Positions 43,101 through 53,658 are shown, counted from the first letter of the stretch. The stretch: 64,000 nucleotides of DNA from Lachnospiraceae bacterium AC2031 (GCA_000687975.1 JIAB01000001.1:2456001-2520000), one strand, 5' to 3'. Notes: a model not told the origin generated them from the letters alone. Numbers and translations: made by a program.

Positions 43101-46100
43101 CTGAATGTAACAAACTGAAGAATATTACTTTGGACAATGCTAACTTTGCTCAGATGTCTGGACTACAAGGAATATATAAAAATGATGGTAAGCTTGAACA
43201 TGCATATTTTATAAATGGATCCAAGTGTGGTGATGGAACATCACTTAGTGGTCTTTTTGCTGATTGCACACAGCTTAAGAATGCGTCATTCGATGCGGCT
43301 AGTACAAAGAATGTTGTTGATATGAGTTCTATGTTCAGCGGTTGTACTGGACTTAAAAATTCTACAGGTTCTTCTCCTATAGTTGATGGAATGGACGTTA
43401 CCGCTGCAAAGAATATGAGTTCAATGTTTATTGGATGCACTGGACTTACTAGTGCTGAAACAGGTGTATCAACACTTACAGCTGAGAATCTGTCTAGTAT
43501 GTTTAAGAATTGTACTGGAATGAATACAGCTGAAGTACATATAGATAAAGCTACGAATATATCAAGTTTATTCGAGAACTGTACTTCACTTGCTACAGCA
43601 ACACTTACCGGAACTTCAAATGCAACTGCATCTGGTTGTCCAATAGCTAATAGTGCAGATGCAATGAAAGATACCTTTAAGGGTGCAGGTGTTGGTACTG
43701 AAGAAAAGAGAGAAGTTAATATAGTTATTAAGAATATATATTTCACGAATTTTGCTGCTGCAGCTGATGTTAACAGTGGTACTGGTTATGAAAGACTTCT
43801 GGCTTCTTCGATATCAAATGCTAAGGCTGTAACATTTGAAAACGTAAACTTTAATGGCATTAAGTCTATGGCTAGTGTTTTCAAGAACTTTACAGCATTA
43901 ACAAATGTATATTTTAAGAATTCAGATTATACAGGAATAACTAACATGAGCAGAATGTTCCAAGGCTGTACTGCTCTTAATATTTCAGCTTTGATAAAAA
44001 CTCCGTCAAATTTGGATGGATTAGATACTCAGCATGTAAGCAATATGTCTTATATGTTTGCTTCGTGTACATCTCCAACAAATGAATCTACAGGTGACAT
44101 TCGTATAGATAATGCAACAAATATTGCTGGAATGTTTAATAACTGTAATACGCTTAAGGATATTGTTCTTTGTGGTGATAGCATTAGTACAGAAGGAAAA
44201 CTGAATAATACAAAGGCTAATTATACAGATACATTTAAAGGCGCCGGTGTTCCAGGAAACGATGATAATACATTATCAATTACTTTAAAGAATATTAGTT
44301 TCCCTAATATGAACTTTAGAGGAAAGTCTTACAATAGTTTAAGCAGAGGAGATAAAACAAATTACAACACTGCAAATGGGGCTTACTATTTCTTTGAGTC
44401 TGCGAGAACTTCAGCGAGTTCAATTACTATTCAGAATGTTTCATTACCTAATACATATGGACTGGATTATGTGTTTGGAGGAGATAATGGTAGTACGGAT
44501 AAAGCGCCTAATCCAAACTTGGGATTTAAGTATCTTGAATCTATTACTTTCGATAACTTTAAAGTGCCACATTTAGGAAGAGCTAAAGGTTTCTTCATGA
44601 ATTGTGCTAGATTAAAGAAGGTTTCTTTTGCTGGATCAAACGGTGGCTTTGATGCGCCTAAATTATGGAATTTCAGTTTTTGGTTCAGGGGTTGTACGAG
44701 TCTTGAAACAATTGAATTTGGTAATATGGGTCAACCAGGATATATCTCCACAAAGGGCGAAAGTGCTGAGTTCTGGGTAGATTTTAATAGTATGTTTGCT
44801 TATTGTGAAAATTTGAGAAACGTTGACCTAACAGGGTTTGAAACATCAAATTGTAAGAATATGAGATACATGTTCTATGATTGTTTAAACATTGGACGAG
44901 GAAAAAATCAGGAGTACGGCGTTCTTGATCTTTCAACATTTGACACGCACAATGTAAAAAATCAAAAAGAGAGAGATGGCGCAAATGATACAGATCAAGC
45001 CGATAAGAGAATGGAAAATATGTTCGGTACATCAAGCGGAAAGACTAGTAAAATTAAGACAATTTATGCTACAGAGAGTTTTGTCGTTGATTCTACAGCT
45101 TCGAGTAAACCAATGTTTGGTGATGGTCTGACAAACCTTGTGGGAGGAAATAGCGCAAGTCCAACCACTATGGCAAATGCTGCTAATAGAGGTAAGAAGA
45201 ATTATTCTTACTATGCTTGGATTGATGGAAAACCTCGTTCGGAGGGTGGAGATACTCAGGGATATTTTACTGAAAAACCTCTATATGATACATTTGCAAA
45301 AACAACAGGTATGTCAAATGACTGGCCGCTTAATACTGGTAATAATCTCGGATTGATTAAGACAGAAGAATATAATAAAGAAAAAAAACAAGCAAAAGCC
45401 TCTATCATTGGATTTTCTAGATTTAATGATCCTTCGATTAAGACTAAAGATGACTTGTTAAAATACCTTAATGATAATAATTATGTGTATAAAGATGCTA
45501 CTGATACTAATTATTCGGATTTAAATGATGGTAATACGTATAGTACGTATTTTTGGGTAGTTAATTCGGGACAAGGTAATTATATTTATTGGTGGTCAGA
45601 GGCTGATAAGGTTATATTCCAAGCGGGTAATTATTCCAAAGTAGAAGAGACAGGCCAAATACTGTTTTCTGGTTGGACAAACGCGACTTCTATAGATATG
45701 ACGGGGCTTGTTATAGATGGAGTGGAGACTTTGGAAGGAATGTATAAGGGTGATACTAATTTGCAAAGTGTGACGGGGCTTTCGATAACATCAAGTGTAA
45801 AAACATTTAATAATATGTTTGATGGATGTTCGTCCCTTACAAGTGTTGAATTCTTAGATATAGATACCTCGGGTGCTAAATCAACAAGAAAGATGTTTTA
45901 TAATTGTTCTAATCTAACTACTATAGATTTATCAAGTTTTTCTACAAATAATTTAGAAAATACTACTAATATGTTTGAGGGTTGTACTTCTTTAGAAACA
46001 ATTTATGTAAGTTCAGATGACAACTTTAATTGTACATCTGTGAAAGATTCTAGTGCTATGTTTAAAAATTGTAAAAAACTTGTTGGAGGATTGGGAACAA

Positions 46101-46180
46101 CTTATTCATCACAAAATGGAAATTACGCTCATATTGATGGTGGAACATCAAATCCTGGATACTTTACCGTATCGGAGTAG
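40184..46180 (+). CDS. Giant prepilin-like protein with BspA/DUF285 leucine-rich repeats
   Basis: The 1998-residue protein starts with a class III prepilin signal: a 43-residue basic leader ending in KKG, then FTLVELIVVLVVIAILAGLAI with Glu at +5 of the mature protein. A pilin-like stalk (DKAKEKQAIIDAKAALTATQ) follows. Residues about 814-1605 and again about 1845-1975 contain DUF285-type leucine-rich repeats built on M(F/S)xxC and LxxxDLSxF (MFSGCTGLKN, MFIGCTGLTS, MFKNCTGMNT, MFEGCTSLET). These are the repeats of BspA-family adhesins. It should be processed and assembled as a rare or tip subunit of the type IV pilus encoded downstream. Ordinary pilins have 120-200 residues, so the size is exceptional. 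The ATG has GGGAGG ten bases upstream. The leader is unusually long, but no nearer start has a ribosome site. Confidence 0.88.
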   Translation: MINKKTLGMVFKVLDLRDGDRTSCGSVNRINGYRSSQKNSKKGFTLVELIVVLVVIAILAGLAIPISMGFIDKAKEKQAIIDAKAALTATQGILSDAYTDGMTSLPKTLRLKAQDTAQAGDDTAFVVWTAKHFSFADGTYKSSACYTVLEALYTTGDGHYVYYDGVDWTVYDDDDDDIQSVVSRTDSSNDSISKTNIIYVWPCDDSLYAKDSANGANKLNPEDYVDIATNDYKDDSEEGGLPEEVETNVSNDFVIDVYLIVPGKNQGLGFNPIADNNTVHLEYSADSSSFKTAVGDTTITSAEEREYSLDFGNKYDGTSLLWHLGSLTSEDTYGSITGESDGIVNYLKNLASTLSTAESGSEEVGKSVSFYASIDPNRIPIDIYFMPYTTKQKVSVSDAETVQKDDGRTGGKVSVLYNEVSETVEGFPTQIDVSPNENEDSLKVLSEEQREDVVRFNDEWIFKNDSGSSSSYEKVDTSLKDWTENWAKTQVEASKLNKDSEASVTFAAPADICKTAFLSVVNETESSESTGNTTSSPKMTLNDTDSVEVTFSEYEYDHKRYELRGENDGTRVEVNDDYSIFKNTELLDKVGGMADGSVEVKLVSPNKMKLWRIFDCDEDAEKNVDGNGNPIELDKTREKDCTKEILDSLYAADYTNYWELAEVDASELTTRLLRVADINNGVDDHADDVNAKDSPVRALFVSVAGGKETLINSINYIDYTKESLEENNYAGKTSQVCISTTKPDDIASADFLQLVIADQSAPSTGDNLDPDYPGYTIAYSVGDSTAGYDIYVFTQDNTNIKAEGSIRHIHNKFSKMTTNTFLSSLDTTDVTSTFDMLNACNALETIDLSNFRADNLYVARGMFSGCKKLESITLGFEEAPVLTTVRGMFYDCNKLTSLNMDKFNTNHVNIFQNYFYGCYVLTGIGTNGGYAINIQNGSNFENMFAKCKVLENARFTTKGEPSQVTSFPVNMYSECNKLKNITLDNANFAQMSGLQGIYKNDGKLEHAYFINGSKCGDGTSLSGLFADCTQLKNASFDAASTKNVVDMSSMFSGCTGLKNSTGSSPIVDGMDVTAAKNMSSMFIGCTGLTSAETGVSTLTAENLSSMFKNCTGMNTAEVHIDKATNISSLFENCTSLATATLTGTSNATASGCPIANSADAMKDTFKGAGVGTEEKREVNIVIKNIYFTNFAAAADVNSGTGYERLLASSISNAKAVTFENVNFNGIKSMASVFKNFTALTNVYFKNSDYTGITNMSRMFQGCTALNISALIKTPSNLDGLDTQHVSNMSYMFASCTSPTNESTGDIRIDNATNIAGMFNNCNTLKDIVLCGDSISTEGKLNNTKANYTDTFKGAGVPGNDDNTLSITLKNISFPNMNFRGKSYNSLSRGDKTNYNTANGAYYFFESARTSASSITIQNVSLPNTYGLDYVFGGDNGSTDKAPNPNLGFKYLESITFDNFKVPHLGRAKGFFMNCARLKKVSFAGSNGGFDAPKLWNFSFWFRGCTSLETIEFGNMGQPGYISTKGESAEFWVDFNSMFAYCENLRNVDLTGFETSNCKNMRYMFYDCLNIGRGKNQEYGVLDLSTFDTHNVKNQKERDGANDTDQADKRMENMFGTSSGKTSKIKTIYATESFVVDSTASSKPMFGDGLTNLVGGNSASPTTMANAANRGKKNYSYYAWIDGKPRSEGGDTQGYFTEKPLYDTFAKTTGMSNDWPLNTGNNLGLIKTEEYNKEKKQAKASIIGFSRFNDPSIKTKDDLLKYLNDNNYVYKDATDTNYSDLNDGNTYSTYFWVVNSGQGNYIYWWSEADKVIFQAGNYSKVEETGQILFSGWTNATSIDMTGLVIDGVETLEGMYKGDTNLQSVTGLSITSSVKTFNNMFDGCSSLTSVEFLDIDTSGAKSTRKMFYNCSNLTTIDLSSFSTNNLENTTNMFEGCTSLETIYVSSDDNFNCTSVKDSSAMFKNCKKLVGGLGTTYSSQNGNYAHIDGGTSNPGYFTVSE

Positions 46181-46239
46181 TGGTATTAATGATGATGAAT
46201 AAAGTTAGGTAAGTATTTCTTTATAAGGAATTATTTTAT

Positions 46240-49200
46240 ATGACATTAAAGAGGAAACGTAAAAACTTAATATCTAACAAGGGATTTACTCTTGTTGAAC
46301 TTGTCGTAGTTTTATTGCTTTTGGCAATACTTCTTAGCGTGACTACATTTGGCTTGCTTGGCTGGATTGATTGGGCAACTTTTAGGTCAGAAGAGGCGAC
46401 GGCAGAGGATATCTTTTATGCTGCTCAAAATCAGTTGACGGAACTAGATTCTAGTAACAGCCTGTATACGCGAGTTCAAAGTAAGCTTTTAGCATCCGAA
46501 AATACAGTTGCTGCGTATGAAGCAAAGTATCTGCTTGCCAAGGGTAAGGAGACCGATTCATATAACAAGTACCTGTCGAAGATGAAAGACTCTAGTGGTA
46601 ATTCTTATGTATGGAAAAATATATGGGTTGATCAAAATGTTGAGCTTGAGTCAAGAAGCATAATTAGACTTACTGCTGCAAATGGTGATTACACAAAGTA
46701 TTTAGAGAATCGTGATAGCGTAGGAGCTGGAACTCGTCTTATCTTTGATCTGATAGCGCCATATATTGCTGATAAATCTGTTCTTGATGGTTCTATAGCG
46801 ATAGAGTTTTCGCCTGAGGCTGCACAGGTATTTGCAGTTTGTTATTCTGACAAAGTTGATGCATTTACATATGAGGATGGTGAGAGTGCACCTGCAAATG
46901 CGTTGAATATCTTAAATAGAAATCTCCAGGATAGACAGGATAATATGCTTGGCTATTATGGTGTTGATACTTTAAATGCTAAGATACGCGGTAGAAGCGA
47001 AGCTGATCCTGACTATAAGATTGAGATTGATAATGGCAATTTCCTTACCCTTTTAGTAAGTAAGAATAAACCAGATGCAACAATTAATTCTAATGATACA
47101 TTTACTTTCACTATTATGGGTGCAGAATCTTGTTATGGTGGTTATGACAAATTAATGACTTTCGCGGTGAAAGTTAGTGATATTCAGTCTACTGATTTTA
47201 CGAGCGCTGGAAAAAATCCAGTATTTGTAACTGCCACAATGTTTTCTGGCGTTTACAATGATCCGGCAGGAGAAAACTATAATAAAAATGGAAAACCTGT
47301 TACATTCAGAATTCCTATGTGGGTAGATTCTGAGGGATATCATGTTATTCTTGATGCAGTAGACATACAGGCTCAATCTGTTACATATGCTAATATGCAT
47401 GGTCTTATTGATTATCCTGATGATCTAACTGGAACAAAGAAAGATAAAGCTATTGAAGATGCAAAGACTGCATTTGCTAATACCTTTAGTTTTTATAGAT
47501 TTGGATTTGATAATGTAAATTATATTAGGGCAGAGTTATTGCATAAAAAATATGTCGAAGGAACTAGCCTTATTTCAAAGAGCTCTCGAAAAGGAGAACT
47601 TCCAGTTCATTATTATGAGGAGGCTGGAGATGGCGAGAGAACTACTTTTGCTAATGTTCCAGTGACATTGACTGCTGACGAATATAAAGATGATCCATCA
47701 GGCTATGACTATAATATAAAGAATGCTAGACATTTTTATAATATGAGATTTGAAACCGATTATAAGGTTGTTGGAGATACTGATAAATCCTTTATCTTAA
47801 AGTCGGATATTGATTGGGAACAGTTTGTTAACGCTAAGATAGTTGTTTCGAATGACGAGAACAATTCCGAAGGCGAGAATAATTCCGAAGGCGAAAATGA
47901 GTCTGAAACAACAATAATTGTGTGTTATTGTTTGAACTCTTACAAACAGAATGATAATGAAAATGTAACTGCTGGAATAGATTTCGATGGTATTGTAACT
48001 GCTGATAAGACTTATGATTCGATACCAGAATATCCATTCCCTGGCTTTAGATGTCTTAGTGCTGGCGATTCATTTACACAGCAGAATGAATTCGGCAAAG
48101 AAGATAGTTATGTGATTAAGGGTCTTAATATTTCTTTTGTAGGAAATGTAATCTATGGCGTATATGGTTTAGATACTAAGGAAGAATGCTATGATACAAC
48201 AAGCAAAAGTTATACCTGTGCTTCGGTTCTTGGAGTTGATGTACCAGGAACTTTAGAAAAGAATATTAAGGATTATACAGGATATAACAAGGCAAGAGCT
48301 GGTCTTCTTCCTCTTGGACTTTTTGCTGAAAATCTAGGTGATATTTCTAACATTACATTAGACAATCATAAGGTAATCGGACTGGAGCCTTTTGGTAATA
48401 CATTAGTATATACCAACATGGTTGGTGGATTCGCTGGAGATAATATAGGTACTATAAGTAACCTTACTTTGCTTGATTCAAAGTATGATAATAAAGGAAA
48501 CTTTATCTCTTATTATGGTGGCAATAAGTCAAAAGTTAATGGACATACTGATGTTGGCGGAATCATCGGACGTGAGTCTTATGTTGTTAAAAAGACTGAT
48601 TATCATTTGAATCCAGATACCAATAAGGATGATAAAGATATTGTTATAGCCAATATGAAGAACTATAGTCAGGTTTCTGGCTTAGAAAATGTTGGTGGTA
48701 TCGTGGGCCGTGCTTATGTACATTATTTTGGCGATGATAATACAGCGTTTGATGTATACAAGAAAATAATGAGCTATAACCCTACTCAGATCAATATAGC
48801 GCTAACAGGCGAGGGAGATAACATTAAGATAGATGAGACTAATCTTAGAATGTACAACTTTGCAAGTGATGGCTGTTATACTTCAGAAACTTTTAAGTCT
48901 ATGTCTGGAGTTGATGTAAGTAGAGCGAGAAGCGTTTCGATTCAAAACTGTTCTAATAGAGGAAGGGTTTCTGGAGATGCATATTTGTATGATGCGTCGC
49001 TCTTATTAGATGGTGTAGCGGCTACTAATCGTCACTGCGCTTTTATTGGTGGAATAGCTGGAACAACTCAAGATGGATATTATTACACCGATAGAGATTT
49101 ATGGTTTAAATATGGAAAGGGAACACAAAAATACCTGATAGATATTTATAAGGATTCGGGGTTCTTTACAGGTCAGTTTAACTTTATGGAAGTAAAGAAT

Positions 49201-52200
49201 TGTGATAGTTTCATGCTTTATACAAAGGATGAGATAAAAGCAATTAGTAATAATATCTGCGTTTTATCATCTAATCAGAAAAATAAGAACTATGTAACAA
49301 AAAATAAGGATAATTATGTTGGTGGTCTGATAGGTTATTCCAGACTGACTCATATTGAAGGATGTAATAATAATAAGGAAGCTGGAAGTACTACAGAATA
49401 TCTTGCATCCAGTGATAATGCGTTGGTTCCATTTGTGTCTGGTGAAAGATACGTTGGTGGACTTATTGGTTGTGCGGAGGAGTGTTATTTTAGCAAGGCT
49501 GATGGAGAAGAGTATTCAGCTACTAATTATAATCTTGTAATAGGTGAGACGTATGTAGGCGGAGTTGCTGGATGTGTTGGTATTGGCGATGTTTCTCAGC
49601 ATAATTTTAGTTACAGAAATCCATCACTTAACAATGCTAGTCAGCCATCACAGCTGGGAACAGCCAACTTTAATGACGCTATTGCAGGAGAATATTTGCT
49701 TAACAATGGTATCGTTCTTGGAATTAAAAACAACTGGCATCTTGTACTTACTGAAGATAAAGCGGGACAGTATAAGCTTGATGAAGGAACTTCAAAACCT
49801 GCTAATAATGAATGTCTTGGTTCAGGATGCATAGGTGGTGTTGTTGGTGCAATAAGAACAAATATTAGTAAATGCGATAATATTCAGTCTGTAGCAACTA
49901 AAAAATACATGCTTGAATTGATTGGTTTTTCAGAAGACCAGATAAACAACTTTAATGATCTTACTGCTTCTGATGTTCAGACTGTATTAGCTGATTCCAA
50001 TTATGGTGGAAATTCTGTAGGTGGAATAATTGGTAAGCAATTTACGTACGGAGTGCTGAATAGGGCGACTAACTCTGGTGAGAAGGCTGATTCAATTATT
50101 AATGCGATTGTTTTTGGTCAGGATTATGTTGGAGGCGGTATAGGCAACCAGATAGGTGATGATGGAATAAATAGGAATGATACTGACTGCTATAATATAT
50201 TCACAGGTGAAAAGGGAATCGATAGCATTCTTGATAGTCAGTCAAAACTTGCGCACATGGTAGTTATCGGTCGAGATGGTGTTGGAGGAATTATGGGATA
50301 TGAGGCGTATCGACTTAATTCCAATTTCTCTCTAGATAATGACAATAATCTGATTAAAAAAGATATAGATCAACCATATTGCGTATATGGACGAATTGCG
50401 ACCGGTGGTGTTTCTGGAATCCTTAATAGTAATATTAATAAATATACAAACGTAAAAGTAACTATTCCTAAAACTTCTTCGGAAAAGATAGAGGTAAATG
50501 GTATAGCTTATACAGGCGGAGTTGCTGGTATATGCGAATCAAGAGCTCAGGAGTCTGGACTGTATTATGGCGCGTATATAGCTGGTTCTGTTTCGGGTGT
50601 TAATGTTTATGGAAAATACTTTACTGGTGGATTCCTTGGAGCAGCAATTAGTAACAAAAAATATTCAAATTTCGCTAATTTAGTTAATAAGAAATTTACT
50701 ATGGGTGATATAACTGTTGATTCTGAGCTTTTTGCTGGTGGGTTGGCAGGATTATACACAGCTTATGCTGGAAATGAAATGTATTTCTGCTATAGAAGTG
50801 CAAAGAATAATGCGTTTGAAAATCCAAGTGGTTATAGCTATCTTCTTGCAATAAATAACCTCTTTGATGAAGATGGAAAGGTTCTTGATAACAAGACAGT
50901 ATATAAAAATATTGTAACTCCAGATCCAGAAGATTCGGATAAAGGCATTAATAATATCTATGCAGAAAGTGGTACAGTTAACTTCTTAGATCAAGGTAAC
51001 CTTTATGAATCTGATGTGACTGTTACATCGGATCTTTATGCGGGTGGATTGTTTGGATATAGTCCTGATGGAATGGATGTAACAATATCTGGCTTTAAGA
51101 ATAAAGGCGGTATAAGGACTGAGAAAACAACTTCTTCTGTAGGAGTTTCTGTATCAGAAAGCTTTAATAATAATGTAACGTATTCCTACATGGGCGGAAT
51201 TATTGGTCGTATACCGGTTGGTATGACAATCAAGAATTGTACTAATGAAGGAGGCCTTGTTTCAAATGCATCTTATCTCGGTGGATTGGCTGAAGTAAAT
51301 GCAGGTACCGTGATGGGTGTCGATAGAAATACTATACTGATTAATAAGACATATTATTCTTATTCTACAGGCGGTATAGGTGCATTTGTCGGTGTAAACG
51401 GTACAAAGCTTACAGATGGCATAGATAGTGGTGTTATAAAGTATTGTTCGAATGTTGCGAAGCTATCTTGTAAAAATGTTGGTGGCATTGCTGCAACTAT
51501 AGGTGGTCCATCAAAGATAACGGGATGCTTCAATCATGGAGATATTACAGTTACTGGTAGTGCTGGTGGAATAGTTTGTGACGTGATGGATGGCGTGACT
51601 TTATCAGATGGACAGGAAGTTGCGTTATCAAACAATGTTAATACAGGTCTGATTTCTTATTCGGGAACTACTCCTGATGTGGATGCAAGAGCTGGTATAG
51701 TATATGATTCAAAGAATCTTGGCTCTGTAACACTTTGTAGAAACTATGGAACTGGTCTTGCAAATGCTAACGGTATTACAGGAAAATCTGCAAAAGCACT
51801 CCTTTATAATTTTGATGCGACAAATGCATCAAATCATATTGGAACTATTGCTGAAGGCGGAACTAAGCAGAATAATTACTATATTGGGCCAAATGGTTCT
51901 ACATCAACTAGTTATTTTACAGCTTCAGCATATTATTCAAATGAGTTTGTTTCAGTTCATCCAGAATGGGGTGGCTGGGGAGATCCAGTAGGTCATTTCT
52001 GGGAACCAATCGCTAGCATAACAGCATGTTCTGCAAAAACAAGTATCAATAATATGTTTACAGGATCTTCTGCTTATGCTAATACATGGTCGATTCATCC
52101 TACTGATAGTGATTCGGATAAATTCTTAACTTTTGAGATTGAATCTGCTAGCGTTGATGGATCCACTCCTGACATTAGTGCGGATATAAATAAGTTTTCA

Positions 52201-53658
52201 ATAACATGGGGAAATCCTATATTAAATAGTGATTACTATAGCTACTATAACGAAAGAAGTAATTATGCGTCATTGATTTCATCGTTTGTAGGAGATTCTT
52301 CAACTAGTGATTTTAGATCATATGAGGAAGTGGCATCTCAGGAATTTAATTCAAATGCCAGTGCTATCTCTTTAGGTTATGATATAAGCGATGGACAAAA
52401 TTACTTTAACAAGAGTAATGTTGGTAATGATAATGTATTATATGACTTTACTTATTGGGGACCACGATATGCAAAGGCAGTTTTAGGTTATATGCTTTAT
52501 GAGGATCAGGAATACCTGACAAATAAAGATTCTTGGACGAATCAAGAGGTAAGAAACAGATATATTCAGCTTCTGTACGAAAAGCTTGCTGGTAATGGAA
52601 GTGGAGCATATAATTCTGCGGATATTTATAAATATGAGAAGAATGTAAATAATGAGTATCCGGAGGTTCTTAGTGTATATGCTTCGTACGTTGATCAGTC
52701 TTATCTTACCGTTGCGGCTCAGGAACTGAAAACTGGTTCCATGGCACAGTCTATTATGGGGGTATCGACATTTACATTTAACAGTAACAGTGTTCCTATA
52801 AGTAAATATCTTGCGAGATATTCGAATATATATGACGATAATACTAGTTCAGGATACAGTGTAGGCATGTTCCCTGAATGTCAGTCTGGCACAGAACACA
52901 AAGATCTTTATGATTTCTATTCAAAGTATGCGTTCAGTACATACTGCTATATGGTAAATGATAGAACGGCAGAATTAGAGAATCTGTCAACAGATGCTGA
53001 AAGATATAGTTTCTACATACAGCTGTTGTATCAGAATATAGATAAGTATGGAAATTATAATTATAAACTAATGACTGATTCTGGAGTACAAGTTGAGTAT
53101 AGATTGATTCTTACAGATATTGATGGGAAGAAAGTAAGTACTGCTGGAATAACCAGATCAGGCATTAAGGCGGATGATGCTGTCGATACTTATAAGTTCG
53201 AGAATGGCAAGTTATATATTAATAATCAACAGATGAATGATGGATCAAATTCTTACTATCAGAATGGATTTGATGCTTTGAAGATTGCAAATATTAAGGT
53301 GATTATACATCAGGATCAGTCTACTGGTTCGGTTGTAGGTGTGAAATCATTTGCTTGGACCAATATCGGACAGGAATCGGTTGGTAATACAGCTGTTACT
53401 CCTGCGAATGGTGAAGACTACTTCTACTCGCAGCAGATGCCGACAAACAGCGCGAAGTATCAGTTGATGTTACATGAAGAGGGTACTGGAATGAATGAAA
53501 TCAGCACAGATCCATATTCTAGTGCTTACTGGGATGATAATGTATCTTATTCGCTTGATGCTGAAGATCCAATTGTAAGGTATACAATGTATACAGATGT
53601 TGATTCAAATTACATTAAGTTTATTCAGAGCAAATATGGTTATACAAATGGTGATTAA
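46240..53658 (+). CDS. Giant prepilin-like protein with GLUG repeats
   Basis: The 2472-residue protein has a 15-residue basic leader ending in NKG and then FTLVELVVVLLLLAILLSV, a class III prepilin signal with Glu at +5. A pilin-like stalk is followed by a globular region (about 100-720). From about residue 727 to 1790 come some 20 GLUG-type repeats of the form (V/A)GG(I/L)xG followed by an I-x-x-C/S-x-N turn (YVGGLIGYS, YVGGVAGCV, CIGGVVGAI, YMGGIIGRI, YAGGLFGYS). GLUG repeats occur in secreted IgA-protease-like and adhesive proteins. No C-terminal membrane anchor is seen, so the pilin helix is the only attachment. The repeat NSEGEN around 47860-47905 is a low-complexity insert. It follows the first giant gene by 59 bases and is AT-rich, like it. 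Confidence 0.88.
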   Translation: MTLKRKRKNLISNKGFTLVELVVVLLLLAILLSVTTFGLLGWIDWATFRSEEATAEDIFYAAQNQLTELDSSNSLYTRVQSKLLASENTVAAYEAKYLLAKGKETDSYNKYLSKMKDSSGNSYVWKNIWVDQNVELESRSIIRLTAANGDYTKYLENRDSVGAGTRLIFDLIAPYIADKSVLDGSIAIEFSPEAAQVFAVCYSDKVDAFTYEDGESAPANALNILNRNLQDRQDNMLGYYGVDTLNAKIRGRSEADPDYKIEIDNGNFLTLLVSKNKPDATINSNDTFTFTIMGAESCYGGYDKLMTFAVKVSDIQSTDFTSAGKNPVFVTATMFSGVYNDPAGENYNKNGKPVTFRIPMWVDSEGYHVILDAVDIQAQSVTYANMHGLIDYPDDLTGTKKDKAIEDAKTAFANTFSFYRFGFDNVNYIRAELLHKKYVEGTSLISKSSRKGELPVHYYEEAGDGERTTFANVPVTLTADEYKDDPSGYDYNIKNARHFYNMRFETDYKVVGDTDKSFILKSDIDWEQFVNAKIVVSNDENNSEGENNSEGENESETTIIVCYCLNSYKQNDNENVTAGIDFDGIVTADKTYDSIPEYPFPGFRCLSAGDSFTQQNEFGKEDSYVIKGLNISFVGNVIYGVYGLDTKEECYDTTSKSYTCASVLGVDVPGTLEKNIKDYTGYNKARAGLLPLGLFAENLGDISNITLDNHKVIGLEPFGNTLVYTNMVGGFAGDNIGTISNLTLLDSKYDNKGNFISYYGGNKSKVNGHTDVGGIIGRESYVVKKTDYHLNPDTNKDDKDIVIANMKNYSQVSGLENVGGIVGRAYVHYFGDDNTAFDVYKKIMSYNPTQINIALTGEGDNIKIDETNLRMYNFASDGCYTSETFKSMSGVDVSRARSVSIQNCSNRGRVSGDAYLYDASLLLDGVAATNRHCAFIGGIAGTTQDGYYYTDRDLWFKYGKGTQKYLIDIYKDSGFFTGQFNFMEVKNCDSFMLYTKDEIKAISNNICVLSSNQKNKNYVTKNKDNYVGGLIGYSRLTHIEGCNNNKEAGSTTEYLASSDNALVPFVSGERYVGGLIGCAEECYFSKADGEEYSATNYNLVIGETYVGGVAGCVGIGDVSQHNFSYRNPSLNNASQPSQLGTANFNDAIAGEYLLNNGIVLGIKNNWHLVLTEDKAGQYKLDEGTSKPANNECLGSGCIGGVVGAIRTNISKCDNIQSVATKKYMLELIGFSEDQINNFNDLTASDVQTVLADSNYGGNSVGGIIGKQFTYGVLNRATNSGEKADSIINAIVFGQDYVGGGIGNQIGDDGINRNDTDCYNIFTGEKGIDSILDSQSKLAHMVVIGRDGVGGIMGYEAYRLNSNFSLDNDNNLIKKDIDQPYCVYGRIATGGVSGILNSNINKYTNVKVTIPKTSSEKIEVNGIAYTGGVAGICESRAQESGLYYGAYIAGSVSGVNVYGKYFTGGFLGAAISNKKYSNFANLVNKKFTMGDITVDSELFAGGLAGLYTAYAGNEMYFCYRSAKNNAFENPSGYSYLLAINNLFDEDGKVLDNKTVYKNIVTPDPEDSDKGINNIYAESGTVNFLDQGNLYESDVTVTSDLYAGGLFGYSPDGMDVTISGFKNKGGIRTEKTTSSVGVSVSESFNNNVTYSYMGGIIGRIPVGMTIKNCTNEGGLVSNASYLGGLAEVNAGTVMGVDRNTILINKTYYSYSTGGIGAFVGVNGTKLTDGIDSGVIKYCSNVAKLSCKNVGGIAATIGGPSKITGCFNHGDITVTGSAGGIVCDVMDGVTLSDGQEVALSNNVNTGLISYSGTTPDVDARAGIVYDSKNLGSVTLCRNYGTGLANANGITGKSAKALLYNFDATNASNHIGTIAEGGTKQNNYYIGPNGSTSTSYFTASAYYSNEFVSVHPEWGGWGDPVGHFWEPIASITACSAKTSINNMFTGSSAYANTWSIHPTDSDSDKFLTFEIESASVDGSTPDISADINKFSITWGNPILNSDYYSYYNERSNYASLISSFVGDSSTSDFRSYEEVASQEFNSNASAISLGYDISDGQNYFNKSNVGNDNVLYDFTYWGPRYAKAVLGYMLYEDQEYLTNKDSWTNQEVRNRYIQLLYEKLAGNGSGAYNSADIYKYEKNVNNEYPEVLSVYASYVDQSYLTVAAQELKTGSMAQSIMGVSTFTFNSNSVPISKYLARYSNIYDDNTSSGYSVGMFPECQSGTEHKDLYDFYSKYAFSTYCYMVNDRTAELENLSTDAERYSFYIQLLYQNIDKYGNYNYKLMTDSGVQVEYRLILTDIDGKKVSTAGITRSGIKADDAVDTYKFENGKLYINNQQMNDGSNSYYQNGFDALKIANIKVIIHQDQSTGSVVGVKSFAWTNIGQESVGNTAVTPANGEDYFYSQQMPTNSAKYQLMLHEEGTGMNEISTDPYSSAYWDDNVSYSLDAEDPIVRYTMYTDVDSNYIKFIQSKYGYTNGD

